NCBI GenBank assembly: GCA_903837355.1
Contig: CAILUI010000008.1
Location: 1-33,400 of the forward strand
Source: an uncultured Victivallales bacterium
GTDB taxonomy: Bacteria > Verrucomicrobiota > Lentisphaeria > Oligosphaerales > JAFGRS01
Reading direction: 5' to 3'
Length of the DNA: 33,400 nucleotides
The position numbers were made by a program, and so were the translations under genes. The notes beneath the pieces were generated by a model. The model was given only the letters and a program-made list of their open reading frames with translations. It did not search any database and was not told where the DNA came from. This document shows, one piece after another, positions 8,681-17,264 of this stretch. How positions within the stretch are numbered: position 1 is the first letter of the stretch; every line of letters begins with the position of its first letter.

Positions 8681-10288
8681 TCAGTGCAGGTCGGTGATCC
8701 AGATATCGGTGAACTGGGCGAGACTGCCTTCGCGGATCTCGATCACCAGATGGGCTTTCCCGAGCGCTTCTTTGAGCGGGGCGATCCCGCGCAGCTTCCC
8801 GTCGATGAGGAGGTCGATCTCGCGCTCGCGAACGCGCAGATCCACGGAGAGCCAATCCAGCGACTTACGGTCCGGGATCTCGACCAGCGGGATATCGCGG
8901 CCGTCGGCCTCGGAGGCGAAGACACTGGAGCCATTGCGGCGTTGCCAGCGCAACCACCAGCGCTCGCGGCCCTCCTGGCGCAAGGCACAGCGGACCTGTC
9001 CGGGGCCAGGAACGCGGACTTTGAAGCGAGCCCGGCTGTTCGGTTCCAGGCTCTGCCTGAGCTCGAGGGGAGCGTCGGGAGAGAGGCCGAGCAGCGATGG
9101 GCCATGGGTTTCGGCATCGGGCTCCGTCACGCGCCAGGAGGAGCGGTCGCCGCTCCAGTAGCCGAGGGTGGCGGCACACGAGGGCGGCAGCGGCTCGAAG
9201 ATGTCGCGGAGCTTCACGGCTGCCACCACGCCGCCGATCAGCAGCACGGCCGAAGCGCCGGCCACCAGGCCTTTCCAGAAAGCTGGCGGGTAGCGTCCGA
9301 GGATCCGGCGGTGTTGGGTACGCTGCTGCTGATGGAACCAGCTCTCCAGGTCGGCAAGCAGGTCGACATAGGAGGCGTAGCGCTCCTGCGGGTCCCGCTG
9401 CCCCATGCACTTGAGGATATGGACGCACTCGTCACTGGCCGTGGTGCCGGTGGTGCGCGGGTCAGGGAGGTCGGCGGCCAGCTTCAGACGCACGGTCTCG
9501 ATGCCGACACTGCCGACAAAGGGCCGTTTGCCAGTGAGCAACTGGTAGAGGGTGCTGCCGAGAGCGTAGATGTCGGCACGGAAGTCGATATGGCCGCGGT
9601 CGAAGGCCTGCTCCGGGGCCATGTAGGCCGGACTTCCGAGGACGCTGTCCAGGCCGCCCTCCGCGGGCACCGCTTCACGGGCGATGCCGAAGTCGCAGAT
9701 CATGACGCGGGCATTGGCGGCGCGGAACACATCCTCGGCGGCGTGCGGGGGGGACGAGTCCTCGCGGTAGACGAGCAGGTTATCAGGCTTGACGTCACGG
9801 TGGCAGATGCCCTTCTTGTGGGCATAGGCCAGGCCGCGGGCAGTGTCGAGGGCAATGCGCGCGACGACGACTTCCGGCAGCTTGCCGAAGCGCAGCAGCA
9901 GGTCGCGGACCGAGAGCTGCCCCGGCACGAACTGCATGATCAGGAAGGTGCCCTGTTCGGTCGAGAGGATGTCGTGGCAGCCCACGATGTTGGGGTGACT
10001 GAGGGTCGCCAGGGTCTGGGCTTCGCGCTCCAGGCGGGCCAGGTAGATGGCATCACGTCCGGCGTCGGTGGCCAGCATCTTGACCGCGACGAAGCGGTCC
10101 AGGCGTTCCTGACGAGCCAGGAAGACGACCCCCATGCCGCCCTGCCCGAGGACGGAGACCAGAGTGCAGCCCGGGATGCTGACCTGGAGGTGTGCCGGGT
10201 CGACGGGGGTTCCCGGCAGAATGCGGCCATCAGGGTCCTGGAGCAGGATGCTGGTGGCCGTCAGGTCGCTGGTGGCTTCGCCAAGCAT
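8681..10288 (-). CDS. transmembrane Ser/Thr protein kinase with extracellular sensor-like domain
   Basis: A 535-residue Hanks-type kinase. The catalytic domain covers about residues 38-320: glycine loop LGQGGMGVVF, lysine K70 in VAVK, HRDVKPDN with D165, DFG with D199, and YMAPEQ. A single membrane helix follows at about 338-360. The remaining 175 residues would lie outside the cytoplasm and look like a beta-rich, concanavalin/LamG-like fold (WLSVDLRVREREIDLLIDGKLRG and a C-terminal ITDLH strand). Two adjacent ATGs exist; the second is preferred because AGGAG is then four bases upstream. The gene follows the secreted-protein gene on the same strand by 82 bases. All kinase residues are present, so it should be active; ligand and targets are unknown. 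Confidence 0.9.
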   Translation of the reverse strand: MLGEATSDLTATSILLQDPDGRILPGTPVDPAHLQVSIPGCTLVSVLGQGGMGVVFLARQERLDRFVAVKMLATDAGRDAIYLARLEREAQTLATLSHPNIVGCHDILSTEQGTFLIMQFVPGQLSVRDLLLRFGKLPEVVVARIALDTARGLAYAHKKGICHRDVKPDNLLVYREDSSPPHAAEDVFRAANARVMICDFGIAREAVPAEGGLDSVLGSPAYMAPEQAFDRGHIDFRADIYALGSTLYQLLTGKRPFVGSVGIETVRLKLAADLPDPRTTGTTASDECVHILKCMGQRDPQERYASYVDLLADLESWFHQQQRTQHRRILGRYPPAFWKGLVAGASAVLLIGGVVAAVKLRDIFEPLPPSCAATLGYWSGDRSSWRVTEPDAETHGPSLLGLSPDAPLELRQSLEPNSRARFKVRVPGPGQVRCALRQEGRERWWLRWQRRNGSSVFASEADGRDIPLVEIPDRKSLDWLSVDLRVREREIDLLIDGKLRGIAPLKEALGKAHLVIEIREGSLAQFTDIWITDLH

Positions 10289-10370
10289 CATGCTCCTGTT
10301 CGTTGTCGTGGCCGGCGCGGCGGGACCGCGGCGCCGGCGCGCGCCGCTGGCCTGACGAGACTGGTTTCGG

Positions 10371-11381
10371 TCAAGGCTCGGCGCGCACCGGGCGGGGCTG
10401 GTCGTCGGTCGGCGGGGACGGTGTCGCGGGCTCCGGCTCCGGCGGGGTGGCAGCGTTGGCGCCGGGTTCCGGTAAGGCCGTACGCGGCGTCCCGTCGCTG
10501 GCGGGCACGGTGGCGGGCGCCTTGGACTGCAGGTCGACCCCCTCCTGGGCCACGCTGCCACCCACGACCTTCAGGTAGCCGGGTGCCTGGGTCAGGCGCG
10601 GGCCGTACTCGTCCGGCTTGTAGTAGCGTTGCTGGCGCAGGCGGATGCCGGTATCCGAGATGCCGTAGACGGCATAGAGGAAGAGACGCGACTGCACTTG
10701 CACGAGCACATGGACATCGCTGGCCGCATCGGCGTCCATCTGGGGCTGCGAGCCCGCGATCTGGGGGCCGAGACGGACGGTGCCCAGCACCACGTCGTCG
10801 GTCTCGGCACGCAGGCAGTACTGCCACCCTTCCCCGTCATGGAAGAGCAGCAGTGAAGCGGTCAGGGCCTTGATCTCCGCGCCGCCGTCGACCTGGGGCA
10901 GGCCGAGGTTACGGGTGATCACCGGAACCCCCTCGCGAACATCGATGCTGATGGGTTGCGAGCGGAAGTCGCTGGGTAAGCGCTGGTGGCCGATCTGCGC
11001 GGTGACCACGTAGGAGCCCTCGGCCCGCAGGTCGAAGAAGTGGTTCAGGTTCAAGGCGATCTGCCGGCTCTCGCCGGCCCCAAGGATGAGGTCTGTCACC
11101 GGATTGACGCCGCGACCCGTCGGGCGCATCTCCTGGCCCTGCGGCCGTTCGACGATGAAGCGCAGGTAGCCGCGGTTGGCGCCCTCCTCGTCCCCGAAGA
11201 TCAGGGTATTGCCACTGTAGTTGCGCAGGTGCACGGTGATCTCGATGGGTTCATAGCGCAGGTAGTGCTTGCGGTCCGTCTTCAGGGAGACGCTGAGTTG
11301 CGCCTGCGCGCTGGAGATGGCCAATGCCACCAGTCCGCACCAGAGCAGGCGTGGGATCTTGGGGCCGGGCTCCGACAGCAT
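10371..11381 (-). CDS. secreted protein of unknown function
   Basis: A 336-residue protein with a clear signal peptide: basic PKIPR, hydrophobic core LLWCGLVALAISS and a likely cleavage after AQA at about residue 27. The mature part (LSVSLKTDRKHYLRYEPIEITVHLRNYSG) resembles an immunoglobulin-like or intermediate-type beta sandwich, as found in periplasmic or surface proteins. The last 60 residues are a Pro/Ala/Thr/Glu-rich tail. The start has GAGGAG eight bases upstream and lies two bases after the stop of the GT9 gene, so the two are co-translated. I do not recognise a family. Its place between a glycosyltransferase and a receptor kinase with an outside domain makes an envelope role or kinase partnership possible, but this is inference. 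Confidence 0.75.
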   Translation of the reverse strand: MLSEPGPKIPRLLWCGLVALAISSAQAQLSVSLKTDRKHYLRYEPIEITVHLRNYSGNTLIFGDEEGANRGYLRFIVERPQGQEMRPTGRGVNPVTDLILGAGESRQIALNLNHFFDLRAEGSYVVTAQIGHQRLPSDFRSQPISIDVREGVPVITRNLGLPQVDGGAEIKALTASLLLFHDGEGWQYCLRAETDDVVLGTVRLGPQIAGSQPQMDADAASDVHVLVQVQSRLFLYAVYGISDTGIRLRQQRYYKPDEYGPRLTQAPGYLKVVGGSVAQEGVDLQSKAPATVPASDGTPRTALPEPGANAATPPEPEPATPSPPTDDQPRPVRAEP

Positions 11382-11383
11382 CG

Positions 11384-12466
11384 TCACGTCTCCTCTTCCA
11401 GGCCGGCGACCGCCGTGCGGCGGTGGCGTTCGCGGGCCGCCGCCAGGGCGGCCGCGAGGGCCTCGGCCACGCGGGCGGCAGAGGTGCCATCGGAACACGG
11501 CCGGTTGGCCTGCGGACAGTCACGCGCGAAACACGGTTTCAGGGTACAGGTGGTCCGAAAGACGGTGTGCAGTTCGCCATGCGGGCCGGTGAGATCGGGG
11601 TCCGTCGCGCCAAAGAAGGCCACGGTCGGGAGGGTGAGAGCAGCGGCGATGTGCATGGGGCCGCTGTCGTTGGTCAGGAGCGCGTCGGAACAGCGCAGCA
11701 GCTCCACCAGCGTGCCAAGGTCCGTCATCCCGACCAGGCTGACAGGGCGACAGCGTGTACATTCCTGGGCGACGGCGGCGGCGGCCTGAGCCTCGTCTGG
11801 ACTGCCCAGAATCCAGCACCGCAGGTCGGGGAGCGCCTGCTGTAAGTGGTCCAGGACAGCCGCGAAGAAACGGGGCGGCCAACGCTTGCTCGGCCAGCGC
11901 GCTCCGGGCGCGACCGCCAGAACGGGGGCGGCGCCGTCGAGATGGAACTGCCGCAGCAGGCGCCGCGCCTCCTTGACACTGTCGTGCGGTCGCCCCAACT
12001 CGGGCATGGTGGCCGCGGTTGCCAAGCCGAGGGCCGACTGCACCAGGAACACATTACGGTCCAAGGCGTGATGCAGGTTGGCCGGGAGCGGGATGCGTTC
12101 GGTGTAGAACATGCCGGCCCCCTCGCGGGCATTCTGGAACCCGATCCGGCGTGGCGCCCCGCTGGCGAAGGCGATCAGGCCGCTGCGCAGCAGGCCCTGG
12201 AAGTCAATGGCCAGATCGAAACGGTGCTGCCGCAGATCGGTCAGGAAGCCCCAGACCTCAGGCCAGTGGTGGATCCGCGCCCAGCGCTGGCGACGGAAGG
12301 GGATGACCTCGTCGACGCCGGAGTAGAGCGAGACCAAGCCGGTGAGGGCGTCGTTGACGACCCAGACGATCACGGCGTCGGGGTCGTGCTGGCGGATCAG
12401 GTGGACCGCCGGCAGCGTGTGCACGATGTCGCCAAGGCTGCTGGGTTTGACGATCAGGATGTTCAC
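11384..12466 (-). CDS. glycosyltransferase family 9 (heptosyltransferase-like)
   Basis: A 360-residue GT9 enzyme. The N terminus MNILIVKPSSLGDIVHTLPA is the family hallmark and contains the conserved Ser-Leu-Gly-Asp. The second Rossmann domain holds LAVAPGARWPSKRWP and NDSGPMHIAAAL, followed by FFGATDP. Family members transfer heptose from ADP-heptose to lipopolysaccharide core, supporting a diderm envelope, though the exact sugar is not determined. Translation starts at GTG with a weak GCAGG five bases before it. The C-terminal region is cysteine-rich (CTLKPCFARDCPQANRPC), as in many family members. It lies 67 bases after the metallophosphoesterase gene and two bases before the secreted-protein gene. 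Confidence 0.9.
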   Translation of the reverse strand: MNILIVKPSSLGDIVHTLPAVHLIRQHDPDAVIVWVVNDALTGLVSLYSGVDEVIPFRRQRWARIHHWPEVWGFLTDLRQHRFDLAIDFQGLLRSGLIAFASGAPRRIGFQNAREGAGMFYTERIPLPANLHHALDRNVFLVQSALGLATAATMPELGRPHDSVKEARRLLRQFHLDGAAPVLAVAPGARWPSKRWPPRFFAAVLDHLQQALPDLRCWILGSPDEAQAAAAVAQECTRCRPVSLVGMTDLGTLVELLRCSDALLTNDSGPMHIAAALTLPTVAFFGATDPDLTGPHGELHTVFRTTCTLKPCFARDCPQANRPCSDGTSAARVAEALAAALAAARERHRRTAVAGLEEET

Positions 12467-12533
12467 GGGAACCTGCTCGGCGTGCAGACGGAGGACCGCT
12501 GCCGGGCCGGCAGCCAGTCTCGAGCGGCAGTTC

Positions 12534-13262
12534 TCAACGGCCCACGCCGAGCCGTTGCGCCAAGCGGTCGGGCAGGCCGGCCGCGATGATCTTGCCCTGG
12601 GCCGCGTGGATGTCGTACTCGACCCGGTGCAACTGCACCAGATGCTCGTCGGGCACGTAGGTCACAAACGCGGCCCGCGGGTCGCCGTCCCGCGGTTGGC
12701 CGACACTGCCCACGTTGATCAGATACTTGTGGTTCGCCTGGACCCGGACCTCCTCGTAAGGCCCGCCGACGACCGTACCGTACTTTTCAAAGGCCAGGGG
12801 GACATGGGTGTGGCCGAAGAAGCAGATCTGGGTGAACTGGTAACCGAGGCAGACCTCGGCGCTGTACTTATCGAAGACGTAGCCCCACATGTGCGGCATG
12901 TCGAGCGTGGCGTGCACGAGCGTCATGCGCGCGCCGATGGTTTGGCGGTAGGGGAGCCCCGCCATCCAGACGCGCTGTTCCTCGCTGAGTTGGCGCCGGG
13001 TCCATTCGATGGCGCGGGCGGCCTGCGGGTTGAAGCCTACCAACTCCATTTCTGAGCTGGCCTGCTCATCGTGGTTGCCCTTGGTGACCACTTCGCAGTT
13101 GAGCAGGCGCATGATCTCCAGGCATTCGCGGGGGTTGGCGTTGTAGCCAACGATGTCGCCAATGCACAGATATCCATCCACGCCGAGTTCTCGGGCCTTC
13201 TCGAGGACTGCGGTCAGCGCTTCCAGGTTGGCGTGAATGTCCCCGAGAACGGCGTATTTCAT
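12534..13262 (-). CDS. calcineurin-like metallophosphoesterase
   Basis: A 242-residue single-domain phosphoesterase of the YfcE/MJ0936-like type. All five metal-binding motifs are visible: GDIH (D8, H10), GDIVGY (D36), GNHD (N63, H64), H117 in VHATL and GHTH (H151, H153). It probably hydrolyses phosphodiesters or phosphomonoesters in the cytoplasm; the substrate cannot be read from sequence. The start at MKYAVLGD matches the usual family N terminus; the open frame extends 21 codons further upstream but crosses the predicted transcript leader. It is the first gene of a minus-strand run of four. Confidence 0.88.
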   Translation of the reverse strand: MKYAVLGDIHANLEALTAVLEKARELGVDGYLCIGDIVGYNANPRECLEIMRLLNCEVVTKGNHDEQASSEMELVGFNPQAARAIEWTRRQLSEEQRVWMAGLPYRQTIGARMTLVHATLDMPHMWGYVFDKYSAEVCLGYQFTQICFFGHTHVPLAFEKYGTVVGGPYEEVRVQANHKYLINVGSVGQPRDGDPRAAFVTYVPDEHLVQLHRVEYDIHAAQGKIIAAGLPDRLAQRLGVGR

Positions 13263-13325
13263 CTCGTCATCCAGGTACGTTATCCGGGCCGACCGGGAAC
13301 TGCGGGCAGATCCAGCCCAGCTCAC

Positions 13326-13354
13326 ACTGTATTGTCGCGAGCCCCTCCGGTCAA
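13326..13354 (-). promoter_or_regulatory. promoter of the metallophosphoesterase gene run
   Basis: On the minus strand, TTGACC, a 17-base spacer and TACAGT. The -35 element overlaps the last codons of the upstream DUF2851 gene. The predicted leader is about 57 bases. Confidence 0.55.
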
Positions 13355-14817
13355 ACGGCCGCCTCGTGGGTGAATGGGCAGTGACTGCAGTCGTTGCTCA
13401 GGGCGACGCAGAAGCAGCGGTAAAGCTCCATCAGTCCCTGCTGGTCGGCGGCGCCGCGGACCAGGCTGTGCAGACGGCTGGGCGGGACGAGGAAGCGGTG
13501 AGCGGCCTCCTGGATGACGCGGTTGCCTTGCAGGCGCGGCATCTCCAGGAAGGCGCTGCGGGCCAGGTGTGAGAGCGCCTCGTCGCCGCGGCGGGCGGCC
13601 AGGGCGTTGAGGAACGGCAGGAGCACATTGGCCAGGATATCATCGGCGCGGTCCTTCCCGATCAGCCGGGCTGGCCGCTGCAGGCGGACGGTGCAGTCCT
13701 TGATGGGCTCCCAGGGACTGGCCACGTTCAGTTGCGCCCGCAGTTCGGCGAGCAGGGCGGTGGGGCTCGGCGTCTGGGCGGCAATGGCCAGGATCCACTG
13801 TTCCGGATCGAGGGCGGAGGTGCGCAACCAGGCGCTGCCGGCGGCCAGACGGCGGTGCGGGCTGTTGAGGGGGCGGGCGCCGCCGCGCTGCCAGGCCAGG
13901 CCGAGCACCACACCGCCCGCGGTCCACCAGCGGTCCCAGAGATCACGCACGCGCTCGGACCACTCTGGAAGCACGGCGGTGGTGCTGGGGTCGGGGAGCA
14001 GGCCGGCGGCACCGAAGAGGATCGCCTCCCGCGCCGGGTCATCGGGCAGGTGCCGGAGGCGCTGCAGGGGGACCTGGCGGGCCAGGGCCCGGAAGGGTAT
14101 GCGGTTGGCCTTGTAGCCGAGCGCCTCGAAGAGGGCCTCATAGGCGGCCTGGGCCGAGCCGACGGCCACGGCGTGGCGCTGCAGGCGGAGGGTCTTATCC
14201 TCGAAACGGGCCAGGGCCGCCGTGCGCAGGAGGTGCCGAACGGTCTCGTCGTCGGTCAGCGCCCAGCGCATGGCGCAGACCCCGGGAGAGACCTGGCGGG
14301 CATAGGGGTAGACAGTCGCCTGCAGTTCCTCAAAAAGGTCACGGAGGGGGGCGTCGAGGTGGGTGCGCAGTTCCAGGCAGGGCAGTTCAGGGCCGGACCG
14401 GCGTTCGCCCGCACGCCAGACCACGTGCAGGATGACGTCGCCGTAGGCGGGGTTTTGCTCGTGACCATGCCGGAACCAGTCCGCCGCCTGACCATGGACC
14501 TCGACGGCACCGCGGCACAGTCGGCCACCGAGGCGCACGACCGCGTTGCGGAAATCGGGACCACCCTCAACGTTCCAGACGCCCGGGCTGATGACCTCGA
14601 GCGGAAGGCCGTCGACGGTGCGCAGCACGGGCGTCAGGCGCTGCTCGTTCCAGAGGATCTGCAAAAACCGTTCACTGCATTGACACTCCCCACCCGTGTC
14701 GCTATTTTCACAAAGGTCGGCATAGGTGCAGGCGCCGCGAACGCGCTGACGCAGGGGTTCATACCAAGCCTGGAGGCGCTGCAGCAGGCTAGTTACGGAG
14801 TCCGTGTTGCACCGCAT
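13351..14817 (-). CDS. DUF2851 family protein
   Basis: A 488-residue protein of the DUF2851 family, of unknown function. Typical blocks are SERFLQILWNEQRL, NVEGGPDFRNAVVRLGG, GAVEVHGQAADWFRHGH and YGDVILHVVW in the first 135 residues. The C terminus has a CSHCPF cysteine pair and an H/R-rich stretch, which could bind a metal. ATG is preceded by GAGGG at seven bases. The gene is divergent from the HtrA gene with only 57 bases between start codons. No function should be assigned. Confidence 0.82.
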   Translation of the reverse strand: MRCNTDSVTSLLQRLQAWYEPLRQRVRGACTYADLCENSDTGGECQCSERFLQILWNEQRLTPVLRTVDGLPLEVISPGVWNVEGGPDFRNAVVRLGGRLCRGAVEVHGQAADWFRHGHEQNPAYGDVILHVVWRAGERRSGPELPCLELRTHLDAPLRDLFEELQATVYPYARQVSPGVCAMRWALTDDETVRHLLRTAALARFEDKTLRLQRHAVAVGSAQAAYEALFEALGYKANRIPFRALARQVPLQRLRHLPDDPAREAILFGAAGLLPDPSTTAVLPEWSERVRDLWDRWWTAGGVVLGLAWQRGGARPLNSPHRRLAAGSAWLRTSALDPEQWILAIAAQTPSPTALLAELRAQLNVASPWEPIKDCTVRLQRPARLIGKDRADDILANVLLPFLNALAARRGDEALSHLARSAFLEMPRLQGNRVIQEAAHRFLVPPSRLHSLVRGAADQQGLMELYRCFCVALSNDCSHCPFTHEAAV

Positions 14818-14852
14818 ATTGCTGCCCTCGGAGTTCAGTATCTAACTACTTT

Positions 14853-14881
14853 AAGTAAGCATAAAAGATTGCGAATGTCAA
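14853..14881 (-). promoter_or_regulatory. possible promoter of the DUF2851 gene
   Basis: On the minus strand a perfect TTGACA lies over the start codon of the divergent HtrA gene, followed by 17 bases and a poor -10 (TTACTT) in an AT-rich stretch. The -35 is convincing; the -10 is not, so the call is tentative. Confidence 0.35.
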
Positions 14882-16245
14882 GGGGGTATCCAAGGTTCTT
14901 TCTGGTCGTGGCGGCGCTGTGTTGCAGCCGCGGGCTGCTGGCGGGCCGGGAGGCCTCGGCGTTGCGGCGCACGCCGGTCGTAGGCGCGGTGGAGGCGGCG
15001 CTGCCGAGCGTGGTCAACATCAGCACCCAGGCCGTGATCCGGGTGTCGGATCCCTTTGCCGTGGAGTTTGAGCGTTTCTTTGCCCTGCAGGCCGACCGGC
15101 TGGCGGAGTCCACGTCTGTCGGCAGCGGCATCATCGTCGACAGCCATGGCCTGATCCTGACGAACTACCACGTTGTGCAGCGGGCCTCGAACATCATGGT
15201 CCGCCTGTTGGACGGGGACCGTTTCCCAGCGCAGCCGGTCGCCTACAACGTGGACAGCGATCTCTGCCTGCTGCAGCTCACGGGCGACCTCTCGGGCCAA
15301 AGCCTGGTGGCGCTCGCCTTCGCTCTGCCGGACGACCTGTTGCTGGGCGAGACGGTGGTGACGGTGGGCAACCCCTTCGGTTTGGAGAACAGTGTCTCGA
15401 CGGGCGTGCTCAGTGCTCGCAATCGCAGTTACCGGGAGGGCGAGGTGGCCTTCGATGACATTCTGCAGACCGATGCGGCCATCAACCCCGGCAACAGCGG
15501 CGGGCCCTTAGTCAACCTGGATGGGGAGTTGATCGGGATGAACGTATCGATCCGCAAGGATGCGGAAGGTATCGGCTTCGCCATTCCGCTGCGGCGCATC
15601 GAGGCGGTGTTGGCGTCCTGGCTGACGCCCCCCCGCTTCTCGAGCGGTTACTGCGGGTTCAGTTTTGCGACGGCGATGACCGCGGCGGGGCCGACGGTGC
15701 GGGTTGAGCAGGTCTGGGACGGCAGTCCGGCGGCGCGCGCCGGGCTGCGTGCCGGGGATCAGATCGTGGCCCTCAACGGCGAGCGTACGACGCGGGCCTT
15801 GGAGGTAGGGCGGGGCCTGTGGCGGCTGGCGGCCGGTGACGTGGCCTGTGTCGAGCGGGCAGATGGCCAGACCTTGAACGTGGCCGTGGAAGAGATGTCC
15901 GCCGCGGTCCTGGTGCGGCAACGCCTGGGGATCCGCGTGCAGCCCCTGACCCCGGGCCTCCGTCGCGCCCTGGGTCTGGCGGGTACGATTCAGGGGCTGG
16001 TGATCACCGAGGTTTTCCCGGACAGTGAGTTCGCGACGCGCAAGGTCCGCTGGGGCGACATGGTGCGTCGCGGCGACCTTATCGCGCAGGCGGCAGGCGT
16101 GGAGACGATGTCAGTAGAGGCGCTGGGACGCGCGCTGGCTGGAACCCGGAGCGGCTCGCGTTTGCCGCTGGTTCTGATCGCCGTGGACACCATCCGCAAC
16201 CAGGTGCAGAGCTCGTACATCCGGATCGATGTGACCCTGAACTAG
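14875..16245 (+). CDS. HtrA/Deg-type serine protease with two PDZ domains
   Basis: A 456-residue protein of the S1C family, which degrades or refolds damaged envelope proteins. It begins with a signal sequence (FFLVVAALCCSRGLLAG, residues 8-24). The chymotrypsin-like domain carries the full triad: H99 in LTNYHVV, D129 in DSDLCLL and S208 in NPGNSGGPL. Two PDZ domains follow, at about 245-335 (GSPAARAGLRAGDQIVALNG) and 345-440. The ATG at 14875 is chosen because it gives the signal peptide directly; the frame stays open far upstream only as antisense of DUF2851. The ribosome site is weak. The next genes (FtsB-like, fumarase beta) follow closely and may be co-transcribed. Confidence 0.93.
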   Translation: MSRGYPRFFLVVAALCCSRGLLAGREASALRRTPVVGAVEAALPSVVNISTQAVIRVSDPFAVEFERFFALQADRLAESTSVGSGIIVDSHGLILTNYHVVQRASNIMVRLLDGDRFPAQPVAYNVDSDLCLLQLTGDLSGQSLVALAFALPDDLLLGETVVTVGNPFGLENSVSTGVLSARNRSYREGEVAFDDILQTDAAINPGNSGGPLVNLDGELIGMNVSIRKDAEGIGFAIPLRRIEAVLASWLTPPRFSSGYCGFSFATAMTAAGPTVRVEQVWDGSPAARAGLRAGDQIVALNGERTTRALEVGRGLWRLAAGDVACVERADGQTLNVAVEEMSAAVLVRQRLGIRVQPLTPGLRRALGLAGTIQGLVITEVFPDSEFATRKVRWGDMVRRGDLIAQAAGVETMSVEALGRALAGTRSGSRLPLVLIAVDTIRNQVQSSYIRIDVTLN

Positions 16246-16269
16246 CCCCGCCAGGCGGGAGTGAGCCGC

Positions 16270-16620
16270 ATGAAGACAAGCACCATCGTGATCGGGTTGC
16301 TGCTGGTTTGCCTGGCGCTGTGCGGCGCCGGCGCCCTCTGGCTGGGTCCGGTCTATCTGGAGAACGGGGCCACCCGCGAGTCGATCGGGCTGCTGCGCAC
16401 CAGTTTCGAACGACAGGCGCAGGAGATCGAGCGCCTGAATCGTGAACTCCGCGAGCTGCGCACGGACTACCGGGCCATCGAGCGGGTGGCGCGCGAGAAA
16501 TTTGGGATGTGCCTTCCCGGTGAGGACGTCTACCACTTCGAGGAGCCGCCCGCCACCGGGAAGGATGCGGGGAAGTCCGGCGCCGCGGCTGGCGAGCCGG
16601 GAGTCCCGAAGGCGCCCTGA
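16270..16620 (+). CDS. FtsB/DivIC-like septum formation protein
   Basis: A 116-residue bitopic protein: one membrane helix at about residues 5-27, then a coiled coil (RTSFERQAQEIERLNRELRE), the characteristic IERVAREKFGMCLPGEDVYHF block and a low-complexity Gly/Ala/Pro tail. This is the layout of FtsB/DivIC, which bridges FtsL and FtsQ at the division site. The ATG at 16270 has GGGAG eight bases upstream; an in-frame GTG nine bases earlier would have no spacer to that site. It lies 24 bases after the protease gene. Confidence 0.85.
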   Translation: MKTSTIVIGLLLVCLALCGAGALWLGPVYLENGATRESIGLLRTSFERQAQEIERLNRELRELRTDYRAIERVAREKFGMCLPGEDVYHFEEPPATGKDAGKSGAAAGEPGVPKAP

Positions 16621-16639
16621 GCGCGTTGCGGAGACCGGA

Positions 16640-17230
16640 ATGTCAGAGCCCAAACGGCTGACGCTGCCTCTGGATGCGGCCGCGGTGAGCCAGGTGATGG
16701 TGGGTGAGCGGGTGCTGCTCTCGGGGACGCTGTTCACGGCCCGCGACGCCGTGCATCACTACCTGGCCGGCGGCGGGACCTGCCCCTGCGATCTGCGCCA
16801 CGCGGTGATCTACCATTGCGGCCCGGTGGTCGTGCGCCAGGGTTCCGGTTGGCGCGTCACCGCCGCGGGACCGACCACGTCCAGCCGTGAAGAGCCGTAC
16901 ATGGCCGCCCTGATCTCGCGCTACGGCATTCGGGGGATCATCGGCAAGGGCGGCATGGGCGCGGCGACACGCCGGGCCTGCCAGGAGTTTGGCTGCCTGT
17001 ACCTGCATGCCGTGGGCGGTGCGGCCCAGGTTCTGGCAGACGCCATCCGGGAGGTCCGCGGCGTCCATCTGCTGGAGCGCTTTGGCGCGCCCGAGGCGAT
17101 GTGGGAGCTGCGCGTGGAGGAGTTTCCAGCCGTAGTCACGATGGATGCCTATGGTGCCAGTCTGCACGACGACGTGCTGGCGCGCTCACGCGCGGCCTGC
17201 GCCGAGCTGCTGGGGCGGCCGGCGCCCTGA
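16640..17230 (+). CDS. fumarate hydratase class I beta-type subunit (Fumarase_C domain)
   Basis: A 196-residue protein matching the C-terminal/beta domain of class I fumarase and L-tartrate dehydratase. Landmarks: GERVLLSGTLFTARDAVHH near residue 28, YHCGPVV, AAGPTTSSREEPYM and IIGKGGMG, then LHAVGGAAQVLAD. In the two-subunit form the iron-sulfur cluster is held by the alpha subunit, which is not encoded next to this gene or anywhere in the window, so the partner must be elsewhere. GGAG lies eight bases upstream of the ATG. Fumarase versus tartrate or another hydratase cannot be separated from this subunit alone. Confidence 0.87.
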   Translation: MSEPKRLTLPLDAAAVSQVMVGERVLLSGTLFTARDAVHHYLAGGGTCPCDLRHAVIYHCGPVVVRQGSGWRVTAAGPTTSSREEPYMAALISRYGIRGIIGKGGMGAATRRACQEFGCLYLHAVGGAAQVLADAIREVRGVHLLERFGAPEAMWELRVEEFPAVVTMDAYGASLHDDVLARSRAACAELLGRPAP

Positions 17231-17264
17231 GCCGCGTCGCCAGGTTGTGTCTGGCAGTTACGCA

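Noticed and set aside
13732..14874. Long N-terminal extension of the HtrA protease frame
   Set aside because: The extension is antisense to the DUF2851 gene and would bury the signal peptide in the middle of the protein.
17239..17255. Short hairpin GCCAG/CTGGC between fumarase beta and UPF0210 genes
   Set aside because: Only five base pairs and no T-run; not enough to call a terminator.
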